Assembly: GCA_023451735.1 (NCBI GenBank)
Contig: JAEXYH010000004.1
Span: 38,041 to 102,040, forward strand
Direction of reading: 5' to 3'
DNA length: 64,000 nt
From: Pseudomonadota bacterium
Lineage (GTDB): Bacteria; Pseudomonadota; Alphaproteobacteria; Rhizobiales; Rhizobiaceae
How positions within the stretch are numbered: position 1 is the stretch's first letter; each line of letters begins with the position of its first letter. This document shows, one piece after another, positions 26,038-34,494 of the stretch. The notes below the pieces were generated by a model that saw only the letters and a program-made list of their open reading frames with translations, ran no database searches and was not told the DNA's origin. Both the position numbers and the translations under genes were made by a program.

Positions 26038-26922
26038 ATGGAACCATGGGAATGGGATGAATCGATCTGGCGCGGCAAGGTTGAAAAGGTCCGCGCCGGC
26101 CGATCGCTGAAGCCAAAGGCCTGGAAGGGCGGCGCGCGCTGCGCCGTGGCGCTTTCCTTCGATAGCGACCACGAGACCAACGAGTTGCGCGACGGCGGCG
26201 AATCCATCGGCCGCATGTCGCAGGGCCAATACGGCAACCGCAAAGGCGTGCCGCGCATTCTCGAAACGCTCTCCGCCGCCTCGGTTCCCGCTACCTTCTT
26301 TGTGCCCGCCGTCACCGCCCTGCTTTATCCCGACGAACAGCGCCGCGTGATTGCCGAAGGCCACGAGATCGGCCTGCACGGCTGGATCCATGAAGTGAAC
26401 ACCAAGGTCCCACCGGAAAAGGAGCGCGAACTGCATTTCCGCGCCGCCGACACGCTGGAAAAAATCACCGGCATCCGCCCCGCTGGCATGCGTACGCCCT
26501 CCTGGGATTTTTCGTCAGTCACGCTGGAGATCGAGCGCGAACTTGGCCTGATCTACGATTCCTCGCTGATGGCGGACGACGACCCTTACGAACTGATCGA
26601 GGAAGGCGAGGCAACCGGCATGGTCGAGTTGCCGGTCGAATGGATCCGCGACGACGCGGTCTATTTCAACATGAACCGCTTCACGGCGCTCAGGCCCTAT
26701 ACGCCGCCGACCGATGTGCTCGACATCTTCAAGCGTGAGTTCGACCGCGCCTATCAGGAAGGCGGCCTCTTCCTGCTGACCATGCATCCGCATGTTTCGG
26801 GTTACCGGTCGCGCATCTTCATTCTCGAAGAGCTGATCCGCCATATCCAGTCCCATGACGATGTCTGGTTCGCCACCCATGCGGATATCGCCCGTTTCGT
26901 GAAGGAGGATGCCGGTGTCTGA
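26038..26922 (+). CDS. NodB-fold hydrolase (polysaccharide deacetylase / cyclic imidase type)
   Basis: 294-residue cytoplasmic protein of the carbohydrate esterase 4 (NodB) superfamily. Visible elements are AVALSFDSDHETNELRDGG (acidic metal or catalytic pair), HEIGLHGWIHEVN (His pair), GMRTPSWDFS and LTMHPHVSGYRSRI. Length and pattern resemble the PuuE allantoinase, H. pylori PgdA and Pseudomonas cyclic imide hydrolase subgroup rather than exported chitin or peptidoglycan deacetylases, and there is no signal peptide. The start at 26038 follows TTGGAGGATC. Its position beside a creatininase-family hydrolase and an isoaspartyl peptidase favours ring-opening of a cyclic imide or amide; that is inference. 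Confidence 0.82.
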   Translation: MEPWEWDESIWRGKVEKVRAGRSLKPKAWKGGARCAVALSFDSDHETNELRDGGESIGRMSQGQYGNRKGVPRILETLSAASVPATFFVPAVTALLYPDEQRRVIAEGHEIGLHGWIHEVNTKVPPEKERELHFRAADTLEKITGIRPAGMRTPSWDFSSVTLEIERELGLIYDSSLMADDDPYELIEEGEATGMVELPVEWIRDDAVYFNMNRFTALRPYTPPTDVLDIFKREFDRAYQEGGLFLLTMHPHVSGYRSRIFILEELIRHIQSHDDVWFATHADIARFVKEDAGV

Positions 26923-27670
26923 TGGACAAGCGAAAGTCGCGATCGTCACCGGTGGTGGCCGCGGCATCGGCCGCGGCTGCGCACTCGATCTCGCGCGTCA
27001 CGGCTTCGATATCGTTCTGGTCGATCTGATCGAGGACGATCTTGCTCGCACGGCAGCAGAGATCCGCGAACTCGGCCGGAAAGCGCTGACCTTCGTGGCC
27101 GATGTCGGCGATCACGCCCGCGCAGCCAAAATCATCGCCGAGATCGATCGTGAATGGGGCCGGATCGACGTCCTTTTCAACAATGCCGGTCGCTCGATGT
27201 CGAAGGGTATCGAGGAGATTTCCGAACAGGAATTCGACGACACGATCGCCATCAACCTCAAGGGTGCGTTCAACTATATCCAGCCGACCGTGCCAGTGAT
27301 GCGCCGCAATGGCGGCGGGCGGATCATCAACATGTCGTCGATGAACGCCCATACCGGCGGCGTCACCAGCGCGGTCAGCAAGTTCTCCTACACGGCCGCC
27401 AAGGCTGGCATCATCGGCATGACGAAAGCGCTGGCGAAAGAGCTTGCACCCGATATCGTCGTCAACGCCGTCTGCCCCGGCGTAATCAAGACCGAGCGCT
27501 CCAACGCCATGATCGACGCGCGCGAGACAGATCTGGCCGCCGGCATTTCCCTCGGCCGCGTCGGTACTCCACAGGATGTGGCGAGCGTGGTGACATTTCT
27601 GGCAACCGCAGAACCCAATTTCATGACCGGTCAGGACATCCAGATCGACGGCATGCAATGGGTGCGTTGA
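26915..27670 (+). CDS. Short-chain dehydrogenase/reductase (SDR), FabG-like
   Basis: 251-residue NAD(P)-dependent oxidoreductase. The cofactor motif TGGGRGIGRG, NNAGRS, catalytic Ser in MSSMNAHTGG, and the YTAAK Tyr-Lys pair are all present, so it should be active. The carboxyl end GQDIQIDGMQWVR is typical of classical SDRs. The GTG at 26915 is preferred since AAGGAGG ends at 26908, correctly spaced; an ATG at 26909 abuts that site. It overlaps the end of the NodB-type gene by 8 bases and is the last gene of the rightward operon. Substrate unknown. Confidence 0.9.
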   Translation: MSDGQAKVAIVTGGGRGIGRGCALDLARHGFDIVLVDLIEDDLARTAAEIRELGRKALTFVADVGDHARAAKIIAEIDREWGRIDVLFNNAGRSMSKGIEEISEQEFDDTIAINLKGAFNYIQPTVPVMRRNGGGRIINMSSMNAHTGGVTSAVSKFSYTAAKAGIIGMTKALAKELAPDIVVNAVCPGVIKTERSNAMIDARETDLAAGISLGRVGTPQDVASVVTFLATAEPNFMTGQDIQIDGMQWVR

Positions 27671-27813
27671 AAACCGTCGCTTAGGCCGTCGACAATGTTG
27701 CCGAAACATGACGCCGGCGAGGTATCTATGGACAGCAACGCCGCCCCGCGGAGGATGGAAGAACACCGCCGCCGGCGACACAATGAAAGGAAATCAAATA
27801 GTAAACTTGATTT

Positions 27814-27829
27814 TTTAGAATATTCTGAG
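27814..27829. promoter_or_regulatory. Irr/ICE-like iron-responsive operator
   Basis: TTTAGAATATTCTGAG contains the perfect palindrome AGAATATTCT within a TTTAGAA...TTCTRA frame, matching my memory of the Irr-binding ICE box that controls iron genes in rhizobia. It sits about 5 bases upstream of the first recognisable TonB-receptor codons, in an AT-rich patch. Confidence 0.55.
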
Positions 27830-27833
27830 CTCT

Positions 27834-28447
27834 ATCGACCTCGACACCTATACCGCGCGATATCGTTACAATCCTTCCGACAATGACTTGGTCGATCTGA
27901 AGATCGGACATTTCCTGTCGAAGGTTGATAGCCGTGCCAACTCGACAAACTACAATTCGACGACCGAAACCCTCACGCCCGCCTTCTACCGGATCGCAGC
28001 GATGGGGCTTCACCGCCTCGAACACCTCGCGTTTCCTCACGGACTTCGGCGATTTTGTGCTTGAATATGGCGGCGCATTTACCCGCGAGGATGCTGGTCT
28101 GCTCGATGGCGTGACCTATGATAGCCGCCGCATGCGGTTGCCGCGCCAGGGATCTCGCGAAGAATTCAGCGCCTACGCGTCGCCGGAGTGGAAGCCGTTA
28201 TATCGAGGGTACCGGGTGGGGTGGCAACACAATGAATACAGCTCTCGGTATCGGCGGCATCATGCCGTCCAAATGGGAGACCTATACGCTTGTCGACCTC
28301 TATGGCAGCTACAAGGTCAATGAAAATGCGACGCTCGATTTCGCCGTCGATAACGTCACGGACCGTTATTATGTCGATGCGCTGAGCACAGTCGGAGTTC
28401 CCGCACCGGAACGGACTTTCCGTGCGGGCTTCACGATAAACTTCTGA
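27834..28447 (+). pseudogene. TonB-dependent (heme-type) receptor remnant
   Basis: Beta-barrel receptor pieces are readable in more than one frame. One frame (from 27834) gives IDLDTYTARYRYNPSDNDLVDLKIGHFLSK (in part). A shift near 28000-28015 is needed to reach NTSRFLTDFGDFVLEYGGAFTRED, and another near 28195 leads to WETYTLVDLYGSYKVNENATLDFAVDNVTDRYY (in part), ending with the aromatic TonB-receptor carboxyl terminus FRAGFTINF at 28447. The signal peptide, plug domain and most of the barrel are absent. This is about the last 200 residues of a receptor, related by its RFLTDFGDFVLEYGG and VDNVTDRYY stretches to outer-membrane heme/hemoglobin receptors. Confidence 0.82.
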
Positions 28448-28522
28448 CCGTTTCGATCAAAACGCAACGAGGAGACACGGTAGCCGCGTCTCCTTATAGC
28501 CCGCAGGATTATATCTGCTCGG

Positions 28523-28744
28523 CTATTCTTCTTCGATGCCTTCCGTAAGGCCGTCATAGACTTCCATCAGCGCATTGGTGATGGCTTGGCCGAGCGCGTT
28601 TCCGGCGGCTCGAACGTCTTCGTCATTCCCATCGCGGGCGGCGCGTGCGAGTTCGAAACCCTGGTCGGCGACAACCTGCTTTGCGACCTCTATCGCCCAG
28701 AGACCGAAGTCACCGCGATTGTCGATCTCCATCGTCTCGTTCAT
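28523..28744 (-). CDS. Small acidic protein, unknown function
   Basis: 73-residue predicted soluble, helical and acidic protein (ends GLTEGIEEE). It has no recognised domain. The coding call is supported by a good ribosome site (AAGGAGC, 7 bases before the ATG on the minus strand) and by a composition that looks like a real amphipathic helical protein: AIEVAKQVVADQGFELARAAR. It is transcribed away from the GltB-like gene. Its relationship to neighbours is unclear. Confidence 0.55.
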   Translation of the reverse strand: MNETMEIDNRGDFGLWAIEVAKQVVADQGFELARAARDGNDEDVRAAGNALGQAITNALMEVYDGLTEGIEEE

Positions 28745-28988
28745 GTCAGTGCTCCTTCGGTTGCGGCTCCCATCTAACGCAATGGTCTCTCAAGGCAAGC
28801 CTCGGAAGAAGCATACGATCATCGGAATGAATCGGCGGAAGCGAGCTGACGTTGCCAATCGACCGGCGCACCTATCCATGACGAACGCCCGAGCTTTCGT
28901 TGTGCACCGCAAAAACGATTAAACTTGACTCGCTAAATCACATTTTATAGGTCAGCAAAGTTGACTTATTTTCTGCAGGAGTCTGAAC
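28745..28988. promoter_or_regulatory. Divergent upstream region of GltB-like gene, with TGA-N9-TCA motif
   Basis: Most of this 244-base gap shows nothing gene-like. Near the right end, TGA-N9-TCA at 28926-28940 has the form of the rhizobial RirA iron-responsive operator. It overlaps a possible -35 (TTGACT, 28925-28930) with a weak TATAGG at 28946-28951 (spacing only 15). A second TTGACT at 28961-28966 may be part of the same array. The GltB-like start has CAGGAG at 28976-28981. Confidence 0.4.
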
Positions 28989-31900
28989 ATGGAAGCTAGT
29001 GATAAGCGCTTCGGTCTGTATGATCCCGCAGAGGAAAAAAGCAGCTGTGGCGTCGGTTTCATAACGCGAAAGAGCGGCGTCCAGACCCATGACATATTGC
29101 TGAAGGGTCACGAGGCTCTTTGCGCCGTCCCCCATCGCGGCGGCATGTCTGCAGAAGGTGTCGGCGACGGAGCCGGCATTTCGGTGGACCTATCTCTGGG
29201 TTTCTTCCGCAAGCTGACCGAACGCCCCGATCTCCAGCCGCGCCGCTTCGGTGTCGGCAATTTCTTCCTGCCGGCCGACCCCTCATCCCACGAGGAAGCA
29301 GAGCGTGTGGTCGAGACGGCGCTCGCGGAGCAGGGTTTTGAAATTCTTCTAAGGCGTGACGTGCCGGTGGACAATGATGCGATCCGCCCCGCCGCCATTC
29401 GTCATCAGCTGACGATCCGCCAATGGGTCTTCGGCTGTCACAACGAAGCCGCCTTGCCAGTCGAATTCGACTTCCGCATCCACAAGGCGCTGCTGGCGAT
29501 CGAGGCGCAAGCCTATACGCGCGCCGAACTCGCCGGCCTTTATCCTATCTCGCTCAGCGCCCGCACGCAGGTTCTGAAGGGGCGCCTCAACTCCAACGAG
29601 GTCATTCCCTATTTCCGCGATCTGGTAGACCCGGATCACACGATCCATACCATGTATTTCCACACGCGGTTTTCTACAAACACGGACCCGCATCCGTCGA
29701 TGGCTCAGCCGTTCCGGCAGATGGCCCATAATGGCGAGCTGAACACCGACCGCAAGAACCGCCTGTCGGAAGCGGCAATTGCGGCGGCCAAGAACGCTGC
29801 GATCATTCGCCCGAAGGGGCAGTCGGACAGCTGCCGCCTCGACCAGACGCTTCAGTCCCGTGTTTTGGAAGACGGCCTGGATCTCGTGACTGCCGTTGTC
29901 TCGATGATGCCGCCGGCATGGGAAAACGACGAGACATTGTCCACTGATGTTGTCGCCATGCTCGAATATTTCTCTCTTTATGAGGAGAAGAATGACGGCC
30001 CGGCGGCATTGATCTTCGGCAACGGCGACGTCATCGGCGCAAGGCTGGATCGTCTCGGCCTGCGCCCATTGCGCACCGTAGAGACGGACGAATATCTCTG
30101 CGTCATGTCGGAAGCCGGCCAGATCGCTTTCCCGCCGGAGACAGTGCGCCATCGCGGCCGCATCGAAGCCGGCGGCATGCTGGTTTACGACCATGTTGAG
30201 AAGCGCAGCTATGGTACGGGCGAAGCTCTCGAGATGCTGGCCGCCCGCCGGCCCTATTGCGATCTTCTGGCCGACGCGCGTGTACGCCTCGTTGATCTGC
30301 CTGAGATCCAGGCTGAAGCTCAGGGTTCACCACTGCGTTACAATGGCGATCTGGGACGCCACCAGCGTTACGTCGCCTATTCGCACAACCAGGAAAGCTT
30401 CAAGTTCCTGATGGACCCGATGCTGGCGACCGGCGCGGAAAAGATCTCTGCCATGGGTTACGGCAATGCCATCAATGCGCTGTCTGACCAGGAAGGCGGC
30501 GTCGCAAAGTATTTCTCGCAGCGCTTCGCCCAGGTCACCAACCCGCCGCTGGACAGCATTCGAGAGGCCGACGGGATGACCTTGCGTATCGCGCTCGGCG
30601 CCAAGCCGAATATCGGCGCCAAGGCGGCACGGCAGATCGTCGTGCCCTCGCCGATCCTCACCCATCTCGACATGCTGAAGTTACGCGAACAGACGGAAAC
30701 GCCGCTTCGTCGCTTCGAGATGCTCTACACACCGGTCATTGACGACGCCGAAACCAATGCGCAGGCTCTCGAGGCCGGCATTGACGGACTGTGCAAGGCA
30801 GTCGCAGCTTTCGCCCGCGAAGACGGCGGCATCGCCGTCATCACCGACCGGCATGTGGCGCGTGACCGCGCGGCCCTGCCGATGATCCTCGTCGTCTCGG
30901 CGATCAACCAGAAACTGATTGAGGAAGGTGCACGTCTGCGCGTTTCGCTGGTGGTCGAAAGCGGCCAGATCTCATCGTCTCATCACGTCGCAACCGCCCT
31001 CGGTTTCGGGGCGTCGGCGGTCTATCCGCTCGGCGTGCAGTTCCGCGCCGAGGAGAAGTTCGCGGCGGAAGCCGACAAGGCCTTCAAGCGCTTTGCCAAG
31101 GCGGCCGAGAAGTCGCTGATGAAGACCATGGGCAAGGTGGGCTTGTGCACCGCCGAAAGCTATGTTTCCGGCGAATTCTTCGAGCCGAATTTCCTCGACA
31201 CCAGCGATCCGGTGCTGAAGCGTTATTTCCCCAATGTGAAGACGCCGGTTGGCGGGGTCGATTTCAAGGTCATCGCCCAGGCCGTTGCCGACTGGCATGC
31301 CAAGGCGCTTACAGTTAAGGGCGAAGACGACATCCCGCTGCTCGGTCTGTTCAAGGAACGCGCGGAAGGCGCCGGCCATTCCTTCGGCACCACGGCCGTG
31401 CGCGGTTTCGTCGACATGACGGAGGAAAAGCCCTCCTTCGCGGAGCCTGATGGCGAGGAAGATCCCTTCCTGCGCCTGCTCACTCTCAATCGTCTCGATG
31501 ACGCCTTCGGCATCGATGACGCAGCCTATACGAATACAAGTTACGATCGGCTGTCATCGGAAGCGATCGACCGTTTCACCATCACGCCCGGCTACCGTGC
31601 CTTCGCGCGGATGATGACGGAGGAACGCGCGCGTCGGCCAGCGGCCCTTCGTGACGTTCTGGCCTTCCCGGCAGATGTCACCTACGCCACCTCTCCGGAC
31701 GATTTCCGCAAGGAGATGAAGCGGTTCTCCCGCAAGGGCAATAACAGCTTTCTCGTGCGCGGGCTGACCTGCGAAGCCTTGCCCGACGACGTTTTCCGCC
31801 TGTCTCTCACCGGCCCGCAGGGCGGTGATCTTGCCCGGCTTGCCGCGCTCGGGCAGTCGCTTGTCGTCCGCTTCGGCGCTGACATTCTCGGCCATTGGCT

Positions 31901-34484
31901 TGAAGGTGGAGCGCTTTCCGTCCACGCGGCAGGTCAGGCACTGACCTATCTGCGGCTTCTCGATACGGCGGCGGCCGGCATTGCTCTGGACGAGGTGCAG
32001 CCGGCAAGCGAAATCACCCCGCTTCTCGCCTCCGGCGCCATGAGCCACGGCGCGCTTGTATCCAGTGCCCACGAGGCGGTCGCCCATGGCACCAACATGG
32101 TCGGCGGCATGTCGAATTCCGGCGAAGGCGGCGAACACATCTCGCGTTACGGCACGATCCGCGCCTCGCGCATCAAGCAGTTCGCGTCGGGTCGTTTCGG
32201 CATCTGGGCAGGCTACCTCGCCGATCCGATGCTGGAAGAGCTGGAAATCAAGATCGGACAGGGCGCCAAGCCCGGCGAAGGTGGCCAGTTGCCAGCCGCC
32301 AAGGTGACGGTCGAGATCGCGGCTGCCCGTGGCGGCACGCCGGGTGTTGAACTCGTATCCCCACCCCCGCACCATGATACCTACTCGATCGAGGATCTGG
32401 CTCAGCTTATCCACGACTGCAAGGCGGCGCGTGTGCGCGTCGTCGTCAAGCTAGTCTCGTCCGAGGGGATCGGCACGATCGCGGTCGGCGTCGCCAAGGC
32501 GGGTGCGGATATCATCAACGTCGCCGGCAATACCGGCGGCACGGGAGCTGCAGCCGTCACCAGCCTCAAATATACCGGCCGTGCCGCCGAAATCGGCATT
32601 GCCGAAGTGCATCAGGCGCTTTGCGCCAACGGGCTGCGCCAGAAGGTTCTGCTGCGTTGCTCGGGCGCGCACCAGACGGCGAGCGACGTGGTCAAATCGG
32701 CGCTTCTTGGCGGCGACAGTTTCGAATTCGGCACGACGGCACTGATGATGCTGAAATGCGTCATGGCGAAGAACTGCAACATCAAATGCCCGGCTGGCCT
32801 CACCACCAATGCCGAAGTTTTTGACGGCGATCCGCGGGCATTGGCGCAATACCTCCTAAACATCGCGCATGAGACGCGCGAAATCCTTGCGTCGCTCGGC
32901 TTCAGGTCTCTTCGCGAGGCACGTGGCCGCAGCGATATTCTTCACCTCCTCGATCATCCGTCCAGTGTCGGACAGCTTGACCTCCGTGCGATGCTGCAGG
33001 TGGTCGAGGAGGTGAAGATCACCGACCCGGTCTATATGGAAAAGGACTATGCGGTCGATGACGCCTTTATCGAGATGGTGCGCTCGGCACTGATCGACGG
33101 CGGACTGCCGGTGGTCGAGCTCGGCGGCAACCAGCATCTTAACAACTGCAACAAGAGCGTCGGCGGACAGCTCGCGGTCGATATCGAGCGGATGCTGAAC
33201 CACGAACTGACGGAAGCTGAGACGCGCCACCTCCCGGCCGTGCGGCAGGACAAGCGCGGCCGCCGTTTCCTTGACGCCGGCTCGGTGAAGATCGCGACAT
33301 CCGGCTCGGCCGGCCAGTCCTACGGCGCCTTCTGCAATGACGGCATGATGCTCACCCATACCGGCACCTGCAACGACGGCGTCGGCAAGAGCGCCAATGG
33401 CGGTACCATTTCCGTCCGCTCGCCGGGCGGCGGTTCGCACGAGGCGGGCGGCAACGTGCTGATCGGCAATTTCGCCCTGTTCGGCGCGACCGGTGGCCGC
33501 CTGTTTGTCGAAGGCCAGGCCGGCGACCGTTTTGCCGTACGCAATTCCGGCTCCACCGCCGTTGTCGAAGGCGTCGGCGATTTCTGCTGCGAATACATGA
33601 CCAACGGCGCCGTGCTCAATCTCGGCTCCTTCGGCAAGGGTGTGGGCAACGGCATGAGCGGCGGCTTCTTCTATCAGTATGATCCCTATCGCGATCTGCC
33701 GAAGAAGATGAGCCATGACTCGATCCTGATCGGCTCGATCGCCGATCCGACCGACCCTTATGTTGCTTTCCATGCCGATGCGATCCGAATGATGCTGGAA
33801 TGGCATGTGGAAGCCACCGGATCGGAAAAGGCGCGCTGGCTGCTCGAAAACTTTGAAAGCGAGCGGTCGAATTTCATCTACTGCCTGCCGCGTGCGCTGC
33901 TTCTCTATCAGGATAGCGATGCCATCCTGAAGGCGAAGAGCCGCAAGGATCTGATCGAGGAACTGTCTACGGCACTTGCCGGCTATCAGGTCCGCAAGTT
34001 CAAGCTTGCCTATCGCGACCGCAAACCGATCCTCAACGGCAAGGCGCCCGGCCACGGCGAGACGGACACGCAGGACATGTTCGCGCTGCTGAACAACTAC
34101 ACGCTACTCTCCATGGCCCAGTCGCTTGCCATGGCACGCGTGCCGAACGCGCTAGGACCATCCGAACCGGCAGTGGAAAGGGCGGTGCGCAACCTGATCC
34201 TGACGGAAGATTTTGCGCTGATGCAAAAGCTTTCCCGCTACGCCCGCGAAGCAATCGCCGATTACGACGATCAGGATCTTGCTGTTCTCGTCTCCGAAAA
34301 GCGCCTGTCGGACTATCGCCAGGCGCTTGCCGGCCGCAACACGCTGTCGATCGACAGCCCTGGCACCTATGGCTGGATCATCCAGCAGATGCAAAGCAAC
34401 CGCGACCGGATCGGCCGCATCCCGAGCTTTGAGGAGCTTTTTGCCCGAAAGGCTGTCGGCAGCCTGGCAACAGCCAGATCGTGA
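28989..34484 (+). CDS. Large glutamate synthase (GltB)-like protein with carboxyl extension
   Basis: 1831 residues, against about 1500-1580 for normal GltB. Domain order: 19-residue propeptide; class II glutamine amidotransferase with nucleophile Cys20 (KSSCGVGF), PHRGG, FHTRFSTNT and AHNGELNTD; a linking domain; an FMN-barrel synthase domain from about residue 1000 (SGAMSHGALVSSAHEA, GAKPGEGGQLP, SPPPHHDTYSIEDLAQLI); a cysteine set C1257, C1263, C1267; a GXGXG beta-helix at about 1340-1560; then about 270 extra residues of unknown type. It should take glutamine ammonia to 2-oxoglutarate or a related acceptor. Several synthase-site residues differ from GltB (NTGGTGAAA in place of HDGGTGAS; SGAHQTASDV in place of DGQxKTGxDV). 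No GltD is nearby; a diflavin reductase gene follows 10 bases after. Confidence 0.85.
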   Translation: MEASDKRFGLYDPAEEKSSCGVGFITRKSGVQTHDILLKGHEALCAVPHRGGMSAEGVGDGAGISVDLSLGFFRKLTERPDLQPRRFGVGNFFLPADPSSHEEAERVVETALAEQGFEILLRRDVPVDNDAIRPAAIRHQLTIRQWVFGCHNEAALPVEFDFRIHKALLAIEAQAYTRAELAGLYPISLSARTQVLKGRLNSNEVIPYFRDLVDPDHTIHTMYFHTRFSTNTDPHPSMAQPFRQMAHNGELNTDRKNRLSEAAIAAAKNAAIIRPKGQSDSCRLDQTLQSRVLEDGLDLVTAVVSMMPPAWENDETLSTDVVAMLEYFSLYEEKNDGPAALIFGNGDVIGARLDRLGLRPLRTVETDEYLCVMSEAGQIAFPPETVRHRGRIEAGGMLVYDHVEKRSYGTGEALEMLAARRPYCDLLADARVRLVDLPEIQAEAQGSPLRYNGDLGRHQRYVAYSHNQESFKFLMDPMLATGAEKISAMGYGNAINALSDQEGGVAKYFSQRFAQVTNPPLDSIREADGMTLRIALGAKPNIGAKAARQIVVPSPILTHLDMLKLREQTETPLRRFEMLYTPVIDDAETNAQALEAGIDGLCKAVAAFAREDGGIAVITDRHVARDRAALPMILVVSAINQKLIEEGARLRVSLVVESGQISSSHHVATALGFGASAVYPLGVQFRAEEKFAAEADKAFKRFAKAAEKSLMKTMGKVGLCTAESYVSGEFFEPNFLDTSDPVLKRYFPNVKTPVGGVDFKVIAQAVADWHAKALTVKGEDDIPLLGLFKERAEGAGHSFGTTAVRGFVDMTEEKPSFAEPDGEEDPFLRLLTLNRLDDAFGIDDAAYTNTSYDRLSSEAIDRFTITPGYRAFARMMTEERARRPAALRDVLAFPADVTYATSPDDFRKEMKRFSRKGNNSFLVRGLTCEALPDDVFRLSLTGPQGGDLARLAALGQSLVVRFGADILGHWLEGGALSVHAAGQALTYLRLLDTAAAGIALDEVQPASEITPLLASGAMSHGALVSSAHEAVAHGTNMVGGMSNSGEGGEHISRYGTIRASRIKQFASGRFGIWAGYLADPMLEELEIKIGQGAKPGEGGQLPAAKVTVEIAAARGGTPGVELVSPPPHHDTYSIEDLAQLIHDCKAARVRVVVKLVSSEGIGTIAVGVAKAGADIINVAGNTGGTGAAAVTSLKYTGRAAEIGIAEVHQALCANGLRQKVLLRCSGAHQTASDVVKSALLGGDSFEFGTTALMMLKCVMAKNCNIKCPAGLTTNAEVFDGDPRALAQYLLNIAHETREILASLGFRSLREARGRSDILHLLDHPSSVGQLDLRAMLQVVEEVKITDPVYMEKDYAVDDAFIEMVRSALIDGGLPVVELGGNQHLNNCNKSVGGQLAVDIERMLNHELTEAETRHLPAVRQDKRGRRFLDAGSVKIATSGSAGQSYGAFCNDGMMLTHTGTCNDGVGKSANGGTISVRSPGGGSHEAGGNVLIGNFALFGATGGRLFVEGQAGDRFAVRNSGSTAVVEGVGDFCCEYMTNGAVLNLGSFGKGVGNGMSGGFFYQYDPYRDLPKKMSHDSILIGSIADPTDPYVAFHADAIRMMLEWHVEATGSEKARWLLENFESERSNFIYCLPRALLLYQDSDAILKAKSRKDLIEELSTALAGYQVRKFKLAYRDRKPILNGKAPGHGETDTQDMFALLNNYTLLSMAQSLAMARVPNALGPSEPAVERAVRNLILTEDFALMQKLSRYAREAIADYDDQDLAVLVSEKRLSDYRQALAGRNTLSIDSPGTYGWIIQQMQSNRDRIGRIPSFEELFARKAVGSLATARS

Positions 34485-34494
34485 GACCCGGATA

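Noticed and set aside
32856..34055. 399-residue minus-strand frame inside the GltB-like gene
   Set aside because: It lies wholly within a continuous 1831-codon gene with recognisable GXGXG repeats; no ribosome site or domain supports it.
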